64,000 bases of DNA from Agrobacterium pusense (GCF_900102105.1 NZ_FNBB01000011.1:95063-159062), one strand, 5' to 3'. Numbered from the stretch's first letter, positions 10,257 to 21,527 are shown. The notes: generated by a model from the letters alone, not told the origin. Translations and numbers: made by a program.

Positions 10257-10947
10257 GATCATTTTCGATACGGAAACCACAGGTCTGGAGTCGAAGCTGG
10301 ACCGGATCATCGAAATCGGCGGCGTGGAACTGATCAACCACTTCCCGACTGGCCGCACCCTGCATCTTTATATCAATCCCGAAGATCGCAAGGTTCATCC
10401 CGATGCGCTTGCCGTTCACGGCATTACCGACGAGTTCCTGCAGGATAAGCCCAAATTCGCTGAAGTTGTCGACAAGATTCGGGATTTCTTCGAAGGTGCG
10501 CGCTGGGTGGCGCACAATGCGACATTCGATATGGGGTTCATCAACGCGGAATTCGCCCGTCTCGGGATCGAACCGATCGCCGCTGATCTGGTGACGGATA
10601 CGCTGTCGCTTGCCCGCCGCAAGCACCCCATGGGACCGAATTCGCTGGACGCGCTTTGCCGCCGTTATGGAATAGACAATTCCCATCGCACCAAGCATGG
10701 CGCGCTTCTTGACTCCGAGCTTCTGGCCGAAGTCTATATCGAAATGATCGGCGGCCGCCAGACCGCGCTCGGCTTCGGCTCTGCCGCCAGGCAGGAGACC
10801 ATTGTCATTGAGGAAGACATTCCGCTGGAGCCCCTGCGACGGCCCCGCCCCCTGCCATCGCGGCTGGATGCAGAGACGGTTGCCGCCCACGGCAAACTCG
10901 TTCTCGGCATGGGGGACAAGGCGATCTGGAACCGGTACCAGAACTGA
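10249..10947 (+). CDS. dnaQ: DNA polymerase III epsilon subunit, 3'-5' proofreading exonuclease
   Basis: Proofreading nuclease of the replicative polymerase. 232 residues from ATG at 10249 (MREIIFDTETTGL). DEDD-family motifs: Exo I DTET (residues 7-10), Exo II HNATFDMGF (about 88-96), Exo III HGALLDSELLAEVY with conserved His and Asp (about 150-163). The C-terminal tail should hold the alpha-binding segment. An upstream in-frame GTG at 10237 was rejected because the family starts at the REIIFDTETTG strand. It ends the maf-aroE-coaE-dnaQ operon, followed by a strong terminator. Confidence 0.96.
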   Translation: MREIIFDTETTGLESKLDRIIEIGGVELINHFPTGRTLHLYINPEDRKVHPDALAVHGITDEFLQDKPKFAEVVDKIRDFFEGARWVAHNATFDMGFINAEFARLGIEPIAADLVTDTLSLARRKHPMGPNSLDALCRRYGIDNSHRTKHGALLDSELLAEVYIEMIGGRQTALGFGSAARQETIVIEEDIPLEPLRRPRPLPSRLDAETVAAHGKLVLGMGDKAIWNRYQN

Positions 10948-10986
10948 AGCCTGCTCAGATACTTAAATCGCAAATCTGCGTAAAGA

Positions 10987-11013
10987 AAAACCCGGGCCAA
11001 GAACCCGGGTTTT
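10987..11013. terminator. Bidirectional terminator between dnaQ and secB
   Basis: Perfect stem AAAACCCGGG / CCCGGGTTTT with loop CCAAGAA; an A-run precedes and a T-run follows, so it can serve both convergent genes. Confidence 0.9.
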
Positions 11014-11042
11014 GTTTGTCTGTAATGGAAGATGGCCGCTGC

Positions 11043-11525
11043 TTAGTTCGGGACAGCCTGAACCTGAGCCTTTGCCTGTTCCTCGGCAACGCGCTGCGCA
11101 AACATCTGCGCAAAATCGATCGGATCGATCATGAGCGGCGGGAAACCGCCGTTGCGGGTAACGTCGGCAATGATCTGGCGGGCGAAGGGGAAGAGCAGGC
11201 GCGGGCACTCGATGAACAGCACCGGCAGCATGTGTTCCTGCGGGAAGCCGGCGATGCGGAAGACACCGCCATAGACCAGCTCGGCCGCAAACAGAACCTT
11301 ATCGCCATCCTTGGCTTCGGCATTCAGTGTCAGCACGACATCAAAATCCGAACCGGAAATCGGATTAGCATTGACGTTGACATTGATGTTGATCGACGGC
11401 GCATTCTCACGGGCCTGCAGCGAACGAGGAGCACCCGGATTTTCAAAGGAAAGGTCCTTGATGTACTGGGCAAGAATGTTGAGAGAAGGGCTAGCTGCGC
11501 CCTGTGCGCCATTTTCAGCGGTCAT
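11043..11525 (-). CDS. secB: Protein-export chaperone SecB
   Basis: Tetrameric cytoplasmic chaperone that keeps preproteins unfolded and passes them to SecA. 160 residues, usual for alphaproteobacteria. Recognisable segments are [16 protein letters not shown] (about 18-33), ININVNVNA, and [27 protein letters not shown], which carries the conserved SecA-contact and dimer surface. Convergent with dnaQ; fxsA lies 102 bases upstream, and a separate promoter is likely. Confidence 0.96.
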   Translation of the reverse strand: MTAENGAQGAASPSLNILAQYIKDLSFENPGAPRSLQARENAPSININVNVNANPISGSDFDVVLTLNAEAKDGDKVLFAAELVYGGVFRIAGFPQEHMLPVLFIECPRLLFPFARQIIADVTRNGGFPPLMIDPIDFAQMFAQRVAEEQAKAQVQAVPN

Positions 11526-11627
11526 TACGGTTCCTCGCGGCGTGAATTCGTGGAAGGCGGTCTATCATTTCGACTCCGGGCTTACAACCCTTCGTGATCG
11601 GGTCGTCGCCATGCGATCGACGCGGCG

Positions 11628-12164
11628 TCAGGGCTTGGGCAGGTCGCGATCATCGGGCCTGTTCGACCAGGGAGAGTCTTTCGGCCCGTCGCGGTGAAAC
11701 TCCTCTTCGTCCAGATCCACCACCTTCGAATTGCCATGAGATCCCGGGCCATTGCTGAAACCGGAATAATCGCCCGGCCGGGCGCCGGGCTGTCTGAATG
11801 AACCAGCCACGACGACGCGCGGTCCGAAGGCTTTCCAGAAAAACCGGCGAATGGCCGGCGACAGAAGCAGGAGGCCGAGAATGTCGGTGATGAAACCCGG
11901 AATGAACAACAGGATGCCCGCCACGACGCGCATCGCGCCATTGACGAGTTCGTCCGCAGGCTGTGCGCCCGTGCGGCCCGCATCCTGAAGATTTCTCACC
12001 ATGCCGAGACCGCCCAGGCGCAATATGAGCAATCCCAGGAAAGACGTGAACAGGACGAGAGCCAGTGTCAGCCACAGGCCTATTGCCTTGCCGACAATAA
12101 TGAAACCGGCAATTTCAAGGATGGGCATCATCAGGACGATGATTGGGAGAAAGGAAAAACGCAT
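11628..12164 (-). CDS. fxsA: FxsA-family cytoplasmic membrane protein
   Basis: Small membrane protein of unknown biochemical role; E. coli FxsA relieves phage T7 exclusion by the F plasmid when overproduced. 178 residues. Hydrophobic segments at about 4-25, 28-49 and 80-103, with family motif FIPGFITDILGLLLLSP. The Gly- and charge-rich C-terminal 60 residues are likely cytosolic and disordered. Divergent from the tim44-like gene with a 140-base shared promoter region. No operon partner other than possibly secB. Confidence 0.9.
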   Translation of the reverse strand: MRFSFLPIIVLMMPILEIAGFIIVGKAIGLWLTLALVLFTSFLGLLILRLGGLGMVRNLQDAGRTGAQPADELVNGAMRVVAGILLFIPGFITDILGLLLLSPAIRRFFWKAFGPRVVVAGSFRQPGARPGDYSGFSNGPGSHGNSKVVDLDEEEFHRDGPKDSPWSNRPDDRDLPKP

Positions 12165-12304
12165 CTTCTAGCCTTGCGTGTGCATCTCTGGCAGATTGCC
12201 GGTTCCCGGGACACCGATGATTGAATCTGCATATTTGAATGATGGTAAGATGCAGACTATATGATGGTGTGGTTTTCGAATTTAAATGGCGGTTTTGGTA
12301 AAAG

Positions 12305-13003
12305 ATGGGCTTCAGCGACTTTATCACATTGTTTTTTCTCGTTGCAGCGGTGCTGATCTTCTTTCAGCTGCGCAGCGTCCTTGGTCGTCGCACGGGCAAT
12401 GAAAAGCCGCCTTTTGATCCTTATAGCCCGCGCGATGTCACGAAGGGTCCCGTCACTGACGATAACAAGGTCGTGACACTGCCGAAGCGCGCCGAGGCGG
12501 AAGATGAAAACCGCTTCGCCGAGGTGGATGCACTGGCGCCTGCAGACAGCGCACTCAATGCCTCCCTGCGTGAGGTGATGACGAAGGATCCGTCCTTCCG
12601 CCCGAAGGAATTCCTGAACGGCGCCCGCATGGCCTACGAGATGATCGTGATGGGTTTTGCCGATGGCGACCGCAAGACGCTCAAGAACCTGCTGTCCAAA
12701 GAGGTGTTTGAAGGTTTCGACGCAGCGATTTCCGAAAGGGAAGGCCGCGGCGAGGTGGTGAAATCGACTTTTGTTGGCATTGAGAAAGCCGATATCACCC
12801 AGGCGGGTATTCGCGATTCCGAGGTGCAGATAACGCTCCGGATCGTCAGCCAGCTCATCTCGGCGACCTATGACAAGGATGGCAAGCTGGTCGATGGTGA
12901 TCCGGATGCGGTTGCGGAGGTGGATGACATCTGGACCTTCTCGCGCGATATCCGCTCACGCGATCCGAACTGGAAGCTGATCGCCACCGAATCCGAGCAA
13001 TGA
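12305..13003 (+). CDS. Tim44-like domain protein, single membrane anchor
   Basis: 232 residues. An N-terminal membrane segment FITLFFLVAAVLIFFQL (about residues 6-22) is followed by a charged linker (about 28-80) and a C-terminal Tim44/TimA domain (about 85-230; GARMAYEMIVMGFADGD, ending DPNWKLIATES). In mitochondria the homologous domain belongs to the protein import motor; in alphaproteobacteria the TimA protein is membrane-bound with an unclear role. It starts a run of four overlapping genes with mltA, smr and xre, which hints at an envelope-related function (inference). Confidence 0.88.
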   Translation: MGFSDFITLFFLVAAVLIFFQLRSVLGRRTGNEKPPFDPYSPRDVTKGPVTDDNKVVTLPKRAEAEDENRFAEVDALAPADSALNASLREVMTKDPSFRPKEFLNGARMAYEMIVMGFADGDRKTLKNLLSKEVFEGFDAAISEREGRGEVVKSTFVGIEKADITQAGIRDSEVQITLRIVSQLISATYDKDGKLVDGDPDAVAEVDDIWTFSRDIRSRDPNWKLIATESEQ

Positions 13004-14112
13004 CCGCGCCCTTTTCGATCGAAGAAGTTTCTTTCAGCGACCTGCCCGGGTGGCGGCAAGACGATCCCGCTAGCCTTTTTCCGGCAATGACCGCAATTCT
13101 GTCACATCTTCGGAGCGCAAAACCCTATCGCACTGGCGCACTCGGCGTCACGGCGGCGGAACTGGTGTCGCTGCTGGAGGTCGCTGAGAAATGCGAGGCA
13201 GACAGTCCCGAACAGGCGCGTCGGTTCTTTGAAACCAACTGTGTTCCTTTCAGGATTTTTCCGTCGCAGGGAAAAAGCGGTTTTGTGACCGCCTTCTACG
13301 AGCCTGAACTGGAAGTCTCGTCTGAACCTGACGACATCTGGCGTTATCCCATTTACCGCCGACCACCCGAATTAGTGGATATCGACGGTACCAATCGGCC
13401 CGTCGGCTTCGATACATCCTATGCTTTCGGCAGGCAGGATGAAGACGGGATTTCCTGTTTCCCCGATCGCCGCGCGATCGATGAAGGCTATCTGGAGGGC
13501 AGGGGGCTTGAGATCGCCTGGGCGAAATCGAAGGTCGATCTGTTTTTTGTCCATGTGCAGGGCGCGGCACGTCTGGTTTTTCCCGATGGTGCGATAAAGC
13601 GCATTACCTATGCGGCCAAGGCAGGCCATGCTTTTTCACCGATCGGACGTCTGCTTCTCGATCGCGGAGAACTCGATCCGAAAACCGTGTCGATGCAGAC
13701 GATCCGCAAGTGGCTCGCTGACCATCCCGATCAGGTGGATGGAGTACTATGGCATAACCGCTCCTACATTTTTTTCCGGGAGGCGGATGTTGCCGACGAG
13801 GATATGGGACCGGTGGCCGCCGCAAAAGTACCGCTCGTCGCCGGGCGCTCGCTTGCTGTGGACAGGCTCATCCACACGTTCGGGCTTCCCTTCTTCATCC
13901 ATTCGCCGTCGCTTACCCATCTCGATGATGGAAAGCCTTTTGCGCGGCTGATGCTGGCGCTCGATACCGGGTCGGCCATCATTGGCCCCGCCCGCGGCGA
14001 TATCTTTACCGGTTCGGGTTTCGAAGCCGGAGAACTTGCCGGCACGGTGCGCAATGAGGCAGATTTTTATATACTGATACCGCGGGTTGCTGCGCAGAGG
14101 TATCGGCGATGA
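13000..14112 (+). CDS. mltA: MltA-family lytic transglycosylase, no signal peptide visible
   Basis: 370 residues. Family regions: GFVTAFYEPELEVS (about 90-103), PIYRRPPEL, the central EIAWAKSKVDLFFVHVQGAARLVF, and the C-terminal 3D domain ALDTGSAIIGPARGDIF with the conserved aspartates. These enzymes cleave peptidoglycan to 1,6-anhydro muropeptides outside the cytoplasm. The N-terminus (MTAPFSIEEVSFSDLPGW) has no hydrophobic or lipobox segment, and no earlier start is possible without running deep into the tim44-like gene, which it overlaps by 4 bases. Export or a periplasmic role is therefore unproven. Confidence 0.88.
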   Translation: MTAPFSIEEVSFSDLPGWRQDDPASLFPAMTAILSHLRSAKPYRTGALGVTAAELVSLLEVAEKCEADSPEQARRFFETNCVPFRIFPSQGKSGFVTAFYEPELEVSSEPDDIWRYPIYRRPPELVDIDGTNRPVGFDTSYAFGRQDEDGISCFPDRRAIDEGYLEGRGLEIAWAKSKVDLFFVHVQGAARLVFPDGAIKRITYAAKAGHAFSPIGRLLLDRGELDPKTVSMQTIRKWLADHPDQVDGVLWHNRSYIFFREADVADEDMGPVAAAKVPLVAGRSLAVDRLIHTFGLPFFIHSPSLTHLDDGKPFARLMLALDTGSAIIGPARGDIFTGSGFEAGELAGTVRNEADFYILIPRVAAQRYRR

Positions 14113-14678
14113 AGAACAGTCGCAAGCTCGGCAAGGAAGAACGCGTTCTGTGGGGAAAGGTCGCAAAAACCACACGGCCGATCTCCGGCAGGCTCGAAGA
14201 CTTGCTGGCTTTCGATGACGTGGAGGACCCTGCGGGGGAACCAGATGTTTCTCTGACCGGTAAAGACACCTTTCCGCGCATCCTTGCGGAGCCGGCTGAG
14301 CCGCCACCTCCAGCTCCGGATAAAAAGCCGAAAATCCACCAGCCGATGGAAAAACCGGTCAAGCGTAAGCTGACCCGCGGCCGCCTGCCATTGGAAGGAC
14401 GGATCGATCTGCATGGCATGTTCCAGAGCGAGGCCCACGCCGTATTGCTCGATTTTCTGTTGCGCGCGCATGAGCGGGGTCTAAGACATGTGCTGGTCAT
14501 TACCGGCAAGGGTCGATCGATTGGCAGTGACGGGGCTTTGAAAAGGGCGGTGCCCATGTGGTTTTCCAAACCCGAATATCGCCACCTGATTTCCTCCTAT
14601 GAGGATGCGTCGGCCAATCACGGCGGCGATGGCGCGCTTTATGTGCGGCTTTCGCGCCGGCGAGGTGAAAAGTCATGA
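14109..14678 (+). CDS. Smr/MutS2-type domain protein
   Basis: 189 residues. A basic, proline-rich N-terminal half (about 1-95) is followed by an Smr domain starting GRIDLHGMFQSEAHAVLLDFL and containing HVLVITGKG and GGDGALYVRL, the usual nuclease/DNA-binding signatures (LDLHG and TGKG motifs). Smr domains nick branched DNA or cleave RNA; the exact substrate is unknown for this stand-alone form. It overlaps mltA and the next gene by 4 bases each. Confidence 0.9.
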   Translation: MKNSRKLGKEERVLWGKVAKTTRPISGRLEDLLAFDDVEDPAGEPDVSLTGKDTFPRILAEPAEPPPPAPDKKPKIHQPMEKPVKRKLTRGRLPLEGRIDLHGMFQSEAHAVLLDFLLRAHERGLRHVLVITGKGRSIGSDGALKRAVPMWFSKPEYRHLISSYEDASANHGGDGALYVRLSRRRGEKS

Positions 14679-15040
14679 CGCCCTTTGCGCTGGCCGTGCG
14701 GCAGCTTCGTGAGCGCAAGGGTGTAACGCAGAAGCAAATGGCCGCCGCCATTGGCGTCTCTCCGGCCTACCTTTCAGCGCTTGAGCATGGCAAGCGCGGC
14801 AAGCCGAGCTTCGATCTCCTCCAGCGCATTGCCGGATATTTCAACATCATCTGGGACGAGGCCGAGGAACTGTTCTTCCTTGCCGGCTCATCCGACCCGA
14901 AGGTGATGATCGACACAGTCGGCCTGCCGCCGCAATATACGGCTTTCGCCAACCGGTTGGCACGGGATATTCGCAAGCTGCCGCCGAGTGTGGTAGAGGA
15001 ACTGTCAGCCGTGCTGCAAAAAAGCCGTTCTTGCGATTGA
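14675..15040 (+). CDS. XRE-family helix-turn-helix regulator
   Basis: 121 residues. The helix-turn-helix domain covers residues about 5-66 (VTQKQMAAAIGVSPAYLSALEHGK), followed by a C-terminal alpha segment of about 50 residues. Last of the tim44-mltA-smr-xre run, with 4-base overlap to smr. The target genes are unknown; position suggests autoregulation of this run or of gyrB, 156 bases downstream (inference). Confidence 0.9.
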   Translation: MTPFALAVRQLRERKGVTQKQMAAAIGVSPAYLSALEHGKRGKPSFDLLQRIAGYFNIIWDEAEELFFLAGSSDPKVMIDTVGLPPQYTAFANRLARDIRKLPPSVVEELSAVLQKSRSCD

Positions 15041-15163
15041 AACCCCTCTATCCCCTGCTTTATGCAGCATCCTGAAGCATGCGGCCTTTGGGATTGGGTA
15101 TAGAATTTCTATAGTCGCATGTCGGATTTGAGTGATTCGCTGGCTTCAGGCCCTCTCACTTGA

Positions 15164-17632
<2,469 letters not shown>

Positions 17633-17654
17633 ATTTGGGGAATGTTTCGCGTAA

Positions 17655-17670
17655 CGATTCACGTGAAACG
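17655..17670. promoter_or_regulatory. parS-like site 4 (degenerate, carries GANTC)
   Basis: CGATTCACGTGAAACG: the GATTCACGTGAAAC core of sites 2 and 3 is intact, both outermost bases differ, 13 of 16 positions match the palindrome. Intergenic, 22 bases after the gyrB stop. Being outside any gene, it is conserved for a reason other than coding. Confidence 0.72.
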
Positions 17671-17680
17671 AAACTTTAAC

Positions 17681-17714
17681 AAAAGGCCCGGCGGTAATCT
17701 CCGCCGGGCCTTTT
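17681..17714. terminator. Bidirectional terminator between gyrB and the nitroreductase gene
   Basis: Perfect 14-bp stem AAAAGGCCCGGCGG / CCGCCGGGCCTTTT around TAATCT, with A-run and T-run flanks. Confidence 0.93.
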
Positions 17715-17736
17715 GATTTTATGCGGATAATGGAGA

Positions 17737-18339
17737 TCAGTCAGCCTTACCGGTGAAGCGACCTTCAAAGGCAACATCGGAAAGGGGCAGGCGTTTGCTT
17801 GGCACCTCCCGTTCAGCCAGATCATCAGGAAGAACGGACTTGTCGGTGAGCGTGCCGATGGCGACCCCTGCCTCCACCTTGTAGCCTTCCGGTACATTCA
17901 GTTTTTCGACGATCTTGTCCTTGAATATGCCGGCCATGCCGTGGGCATGGTAACCGAGCAGGTGCGCCTGCATGGCAAGTGAAAACCAGGCGGCGCCGGC
18001 ATCGAAGGAATGGGTTGCTGACGGTTTCTTCTCGCCGTCATGCGAGATATTGTGGTCCCGGGAAATGACGAAAAGCAGCACGGAGGCGTTTTTTGCCCAG
18101 CGCTGGTTTCCCTCCATCAGCAGTTCCACGAAGAGCGGCCAGTCTTTACTGTCCTTGTGTGCATAGACAAACCGCCACGGCTGATGATTGGAGGCGGAGG
18201 GCGCCCAGTGCGCCGCATCCAGAATGGTCATCAGATGCTGCGCCGGCATGGCGTGACCATCGAAGGCGCGCGGAGACCAGCGATCGAGGAAGAGGGGATC
18301 AACGGGGTATTCTGATTGCCGGTTATTGCTGTTCGTCAC
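17737..18339 (-). CDS. Nitroreductase-family flavoprotein
   Basis: 200 residues. The FMN-dependent NAD(P)H oxidoreductase fold is indicated by DRWSPRAFDG (about 19-28), AAHWAPSASNHQPWRF (about 42-57) and the C-terminal VAIGTLTDK region. Physiological substrate unknown; members reduce nitroaromatics, quinones or enones. Convergent with gyrB, and divergent from the FAH-family gene across a 128-base gap with an inverted repeat. Confidence 0.9.
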   Translation of the reverse strand: MTNSNNRQSEYPVDPLFLDRWSPRAFDGHAMPAQHLMTILDAAHWAPSASNHQPWRFVYAHKDSKDWPLFVELLMEGNQRWAKNASVLLFVISRDHNISHDGEKKPSATHSFDAGAAWFSLAMQAHLLGYHAHGMAGIFKDKIVEKLNVPEGYKVEAGVAIGTLTDKSVLPDDLAEREVPSKRLPLSDVAFEGRFTGKAD

Positions 18340-18411
18340 GGGCCATGTCCTTTTGATTGACGGGAAGGAAAAGGTATTTTTCGAAACTTGGCGCAGTCAA
18401 GGGGTGACAAG

Positions 18412-18430
18412 TATGAATGCATCGTTCATA
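18412..18430. promoter_or_regulatory. Inverted repeat, candidate operator of divergent promoter region
   Basis: TATGAA-N7-TTCATA, a perfect 6-bp dyad, in the gap between the nitroreductase gene and the FAH-family gene, 37 bases upstream of the latter's start. The spacing and symmetry resemble MarR/HxlR-type operators; no regulator gene is adjacent. Confidence 0.4.
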
Positions 18431-18467
18431 TATGCATCACCTTGTCTGACAACCGGGAGAGAGTTCC

Positions 18468-19310
18468 ATGAAATTGATGCGTGTCGGCCAGCCCGGCCAG
18501 GAAAAACCTGCAATCCTCGACGCGGAAGGAAAAGTCCGCGATCTGTCCGCCCATGTCAAAGATATCGGCGGCGAAGCCATTTCTCCCGAGGGTCTCAAAA
18601 AGATCGCCGCGATCGATGTCGGCACACTTCCGGTGCTGAACCAAGAGCGCATCGGCGCCTGCGTTGCGGGAACGGGGAAATTCATCTGCATCGGCCTTAA
18701 CTTCTCCGACCATGCCGCTGAAACGGGTGCCACCGTACCGCCGGAACCGGTCATTTTCATGAAGGCCACCTCGGCCATCGTTGGTCCGAATGACAATGTC
18801 GTCATCCCGCGCGGTTCGGAAAAGACCGACTGGGAAGTCGAGCTTGGCGTCGTCATCGGCAAGACCGCCAAATATGTCTCCGAAGCGGATGCTCTCGATT
18901 ATGTCGCCGGTTATTGCGTTTCGCACGATGTTTCCGAGCGCGCCTTCCAGACGGAGCGCGCCGGTCAGTGGACCAAGGGCAAGTCCTGCGACACTTTCGG
19001 CCCCATCGGCCCGTGGCTGGTGACGAAGGACGAAATCACCGACCCGCAGAACCTCGGAATGTGGCTGAAGGTCAACGGCCAGACCATGCAGGACGGTTCC
19101 AGCAAGACCATGGTTTACGGCGTGGCCCACGTTGTCTCCTATCTCAGCCAGTTCATGTCGCTGCATCCCGGCGATGTCATTTCCACTGGCACGCCTCCCG
19201 GCGTCGGCATGGGCCTGAAGCCGCCGCGTTACCTGAAGGCTGGCGATGTCGTGGAACTCGGTATCGAGGGTCTCGGTTCCCAGAAGCAGACCTTCGTCGC
19301 CGACATCTGA
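18468..19310 (+). CDS. Fumarylacetoacetate hydrolase (FAH) family protein
   Basis: 280 residues, starting MKLMRVGQPGQEK after GGGAGAG. C-terminal FAH fold: CIGLNFSDHAAETG, KTDWEVELGVVIGK (metal-binding acidic residues), GYCVSHDVSERAFQ, GKSCDTFGPIGPWL and STGTPPGVGMG. Family members cleave or isomerise 2-oxo acids (ureidoglycolate lyase, acylpyruvase, hydroxyhepta-diene-dioate isomerase); the substrate cannot be fixed from sequence alone. A gene commonly labelled ureidoglycolate lyase in rhizobia is similar. Confidence 0.9.
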   Translation: MKLMRVGQPGQEKPAILDAEGKVRDLSAHVKDIGGEAISPEGLKKIAAIDVGTLPVLNQERIGACVAGTGKFICIGLNFSDHAAETGATVPPEPVIFMKATSAIVGPNDNVVIPRGSEKTDWEVELGVVIGKTAKYVSEADALDYVAGYCVSHDVSERAFQTERAGQWTKGKSCDTFGPIGPWLVTKDEITDPQNLGMWLKVNGQTMQDGSSKTMVYGVAHVVSYLSQFMSLHPGDVISTGTPPGVGMGLKPPRYLKAGDVVELGIEGLGSQKQTFVADI

Positions 19311-19433
19311 TTAAACGGCGTTCAACGGAAAGTGAGGCGCTGGCGGGAAACCGCCGGCGCCTTCGATTTTGTGCACCTGCGAAAAGCTGCTATGGTTGAA
19401 AAAAAGAGCGTGATCGCGAGGGAGGCGTCATCG

Positions 19434-20666
19434 GTGTTCTACCACCTCTATGAAATGAACCATGCGGCCATGGCGCCGCTGCGTGCCGGTGCCGATATGA
19501 TGCGCCAGGCCTGCAACAATCCTTTAAACCCGCTTTCCAGCACCGCTTTGGGAAGGAGCCTGGATGCCGGCTTTGAGGTCTTCGAACGCCTGACGCGCCG
19601 TTATGCGAAGCCGGAATTCGGTCTCGGCAACACGATTGTCGATGGCCAGAGCATAAATGTTGCTCAAGAGGTCGTCTGGTCTCGTCCGTTTTGCAATCTT
19701 CTTCATTTCGAAAGAGAGTTCGATACGCCCCGTCAGTTCGATCCGAAGATACTGCTGGTGGCTCCGATGTCCGGTCACTACGCCACCCTGTTGCGGGGGA
19801 CAGTGGAGGCCCTGCTGCCATCTGCGGATATCTATATCACCGATTGGGCCGATGCCCGTACGGTGCCGGTGAGCGAAGGAACTTTCGATCTCGACGATTA
19901 TATCAGCTATATAATCGAGATGCTGCGCGAGATCGGGCCGGGCGCACATGTGGTTGCTGTCTGCCAGCCATCCGTGCCTGTTTTGGCTGCCGTTTCCCTG
20001 ATGGAGGCGGATGGCGATGTGTTTGCACCCGCTTCCATGACGCTGATGGGCGGACCGATCGATACGCGCATCAACCCCACCGCCGTCAACGGTCTCGCCA
20101 AGGCCAAGCCGATCGAATGGTTCCGCGACAATGTCGTCATGCAGGTGCCGTGGCCGCAGCCAGCCTTCGGCCGAAATGTCTATCCGGGCTTCCTGCAGCT
20201 GTCGGGTTTCATGTCCATGAACCTCGACAGGCACATGACGGCGCACAAGGATTTTTACCTCAACCTGGTCAAGAATGACGGCGATTCCGCCGAAAAACAC
20301 CGCGAATTTTACGATGAATATCTGGCCGTCATGGACCTGACGGCGGAATTTTATCTGCAGACGGTGGAAACCGTCTTCATCGACCATGCGCTTCCGAAGG
20401 GAAACATGCTGCATCGGGGCAGGGCGGTCGATCCCGCTGCCATCCGCAAGGTCGCATTATTCACTGTCGAAGGGGAGAATGACGATATTTCCGGCGTCGG
20501 CCAGACAAAGGCAGCGCACGATCTCTGCCGCAACATCCCTGAACATAAACGCGCGCACTACATGCAGCCGGATGTAGGGCATTACGGTGTCTTCAACGGT
20601 TCGCGCTTCCGCAAGGAAATCGTGCCGCGTATGCTGGATTTCATTGGTAAACACAAGACGACCTAA
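19434..20666 (+). CDS. phaZ: Intracellular polyhydroxyalkanoate (PHB) depolymerase
   Basis: Mobilises storage polyhydroxybutyrate granules in the cytoplasm. 410 residues from GTG at 19434, chosen for the strong AGGGAGG upstream and because the family begins MFYxLYExNHAAMAP. Alpha/beta-hydrolase fold with a Cys nucleophile in VAVCQPSVP (Cys177), the cysteine 'lipase box' of intracellular depolymerases. DITGVGQ-like segment ENDDISGVGQTKAAHDLC and a late PDVGHYGVFNGSRF give the catalytic Asp and His. In-frame codons before 19434 are probably untranslated. Confidence 0.93.
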   Translation: MFYHLYEMNHAAMAPLRAGADMMRQACNNPLNPLSSTALGRSLDAGFEVFERLTRRYAKPEFGLGNTIVDGQSINVAQEVVWSRPFCNLLHFEREFDTPRQFDPKILLVAPMSGHYATLLRGTVEALLPSADIYITDWADARTVPVSEGTFDLDDYISYIIEMLREIGPGAHVVAVCQPSVPVLAAVSLMEADGDVFAPASMTLMGGPIDTRINPTAVNGLAKAKPIEWFRDNVVMQVPWPQPAFGRNVYPGFLQLSGFMSMNLDRHMTAHKDFYLNLVKNDGDSAEKHREFYDEYLAVMDLTAEFYLQTVETVFIDHALPKGNMLHRGRAVDPAAIRKVALFTVEGENDDISGVGQTKAAHDLCRNIPEHKRAHYMQPDVGHYGVFNGSRFRKEIVPRMLDFIGKHKTT

Positions 20667-20735
20667 CGGCAGAACGGTAGGTGACGCCGCGCATTTGCGT
20701 GGCCAAGGGATGGACGAATCGGTTATGAAGGCTTC

Positions 20736-21503
20736 ATGTTTTCGCTCCTCAGAAAATCCCTGAAGTCCCCGGCGCCAAAGAAGGTCGTGCCGAGCCAGCG
20801 CACCGTCTCGGTGGCAGGCCGGCAGGTGCCGATCACGGTCAGGGAGAACCCGCGGGCGACGCGCATTACCTTGCGCATCGAGCCGGGCGGCCGGGCGCTG
20901 AAGCTGACGATCCCGATGGGTCTGCATCATCGCCAGGTGGATGATTTTCTCGAGAGACATCAGGGCTGGCTGGAAGGCAGGCTTCCGAAGTTCAGTCCTG
21001 ATGACGGTCTGCGTTCCGGCACGACCATCGATATCAGGGGAGTAGCCCACCGTATTGACCATACGGGCAGCCTGCGCGGCCTGACGCATGTCGCGAAAGA
21101 CGCCGATGGCGCGCCCGTTCTGAAAGTCAGCGGCGCGCCCGAGCATCTGAGACGGCGGATAGCGGCCTTCCTGAAAAAGGAGGCGAAGGCCGACCTGGAG
21201 CGGCTTGTGGCCGTTCATGCCAGAGCGGCCGGCCGGCCGGTGCGATCGATCAGCTTGAAGGATACACGCAGCCGCTGGGGTTCCTGTTCCCATGATGGAA
21301 ACCTGAGCTTTTCCTGGCGCATAGTCATGGCTCCGGAAAAGGTCATCGATTATCTCGCCGCCCACGAGGTCGCGCATTTGAGGGAAATGAACCACGGACC
21401 GAAATTCTGGGCTTTGTGCGAAAAACTCTGCCCGCACACCGATGAAGCCAAGGACTGGCTGAAACGTAATGGCTTCAAACTCCACGCCATCGATTTCGAT
21501 TGA
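20736..21503 (+). CDS. YgjP-type zinc metallopeptidase (DUF45/M48-like)
   Basis: 255 residues. The C-terminal catalytic domain has YLAAHEVAHLREMNHGPKFWAL, an HExxH zinc motif with a third His downstream, and DTRSRWGSCSHDGNLSFSWRI, the hallmark SRWGSC motif of this family. The N-terminal half resembles the beta-rich part of YgjP proteins (VTVRENPRATRITLRI). Biological substrate unknown; E. coli YgjP relatives are putative metallohydrolases. It stands alone between phaZ and trpF. Confidence 0.9.
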   Translation: MFSLLRKSLKSPAPKKVVPSQRTVSVAGRQVPITVRENPRATRITLRIEPGGRALKLTIPMGLHHRQVDDFLERHQGWLEGRLPKFSPDDGLRSGTTIDIRGVAHRIDHTGSLRGLTHVAKDADGAPVLKVSGAPEHLRRRIAAFLKKEAKADLERLVAVHARAAGRPVRSISLKDTRSRWGSCSHDGNLSFSWRIVMAPEKVIDYLAAHEVAHLREMNHGPKFWALCEKLCPHTDEAKDWLKRNGFKLHAIDFD

Positions 21504-21527
21504 AACTTAGGGCGTCAATCGCCATCT

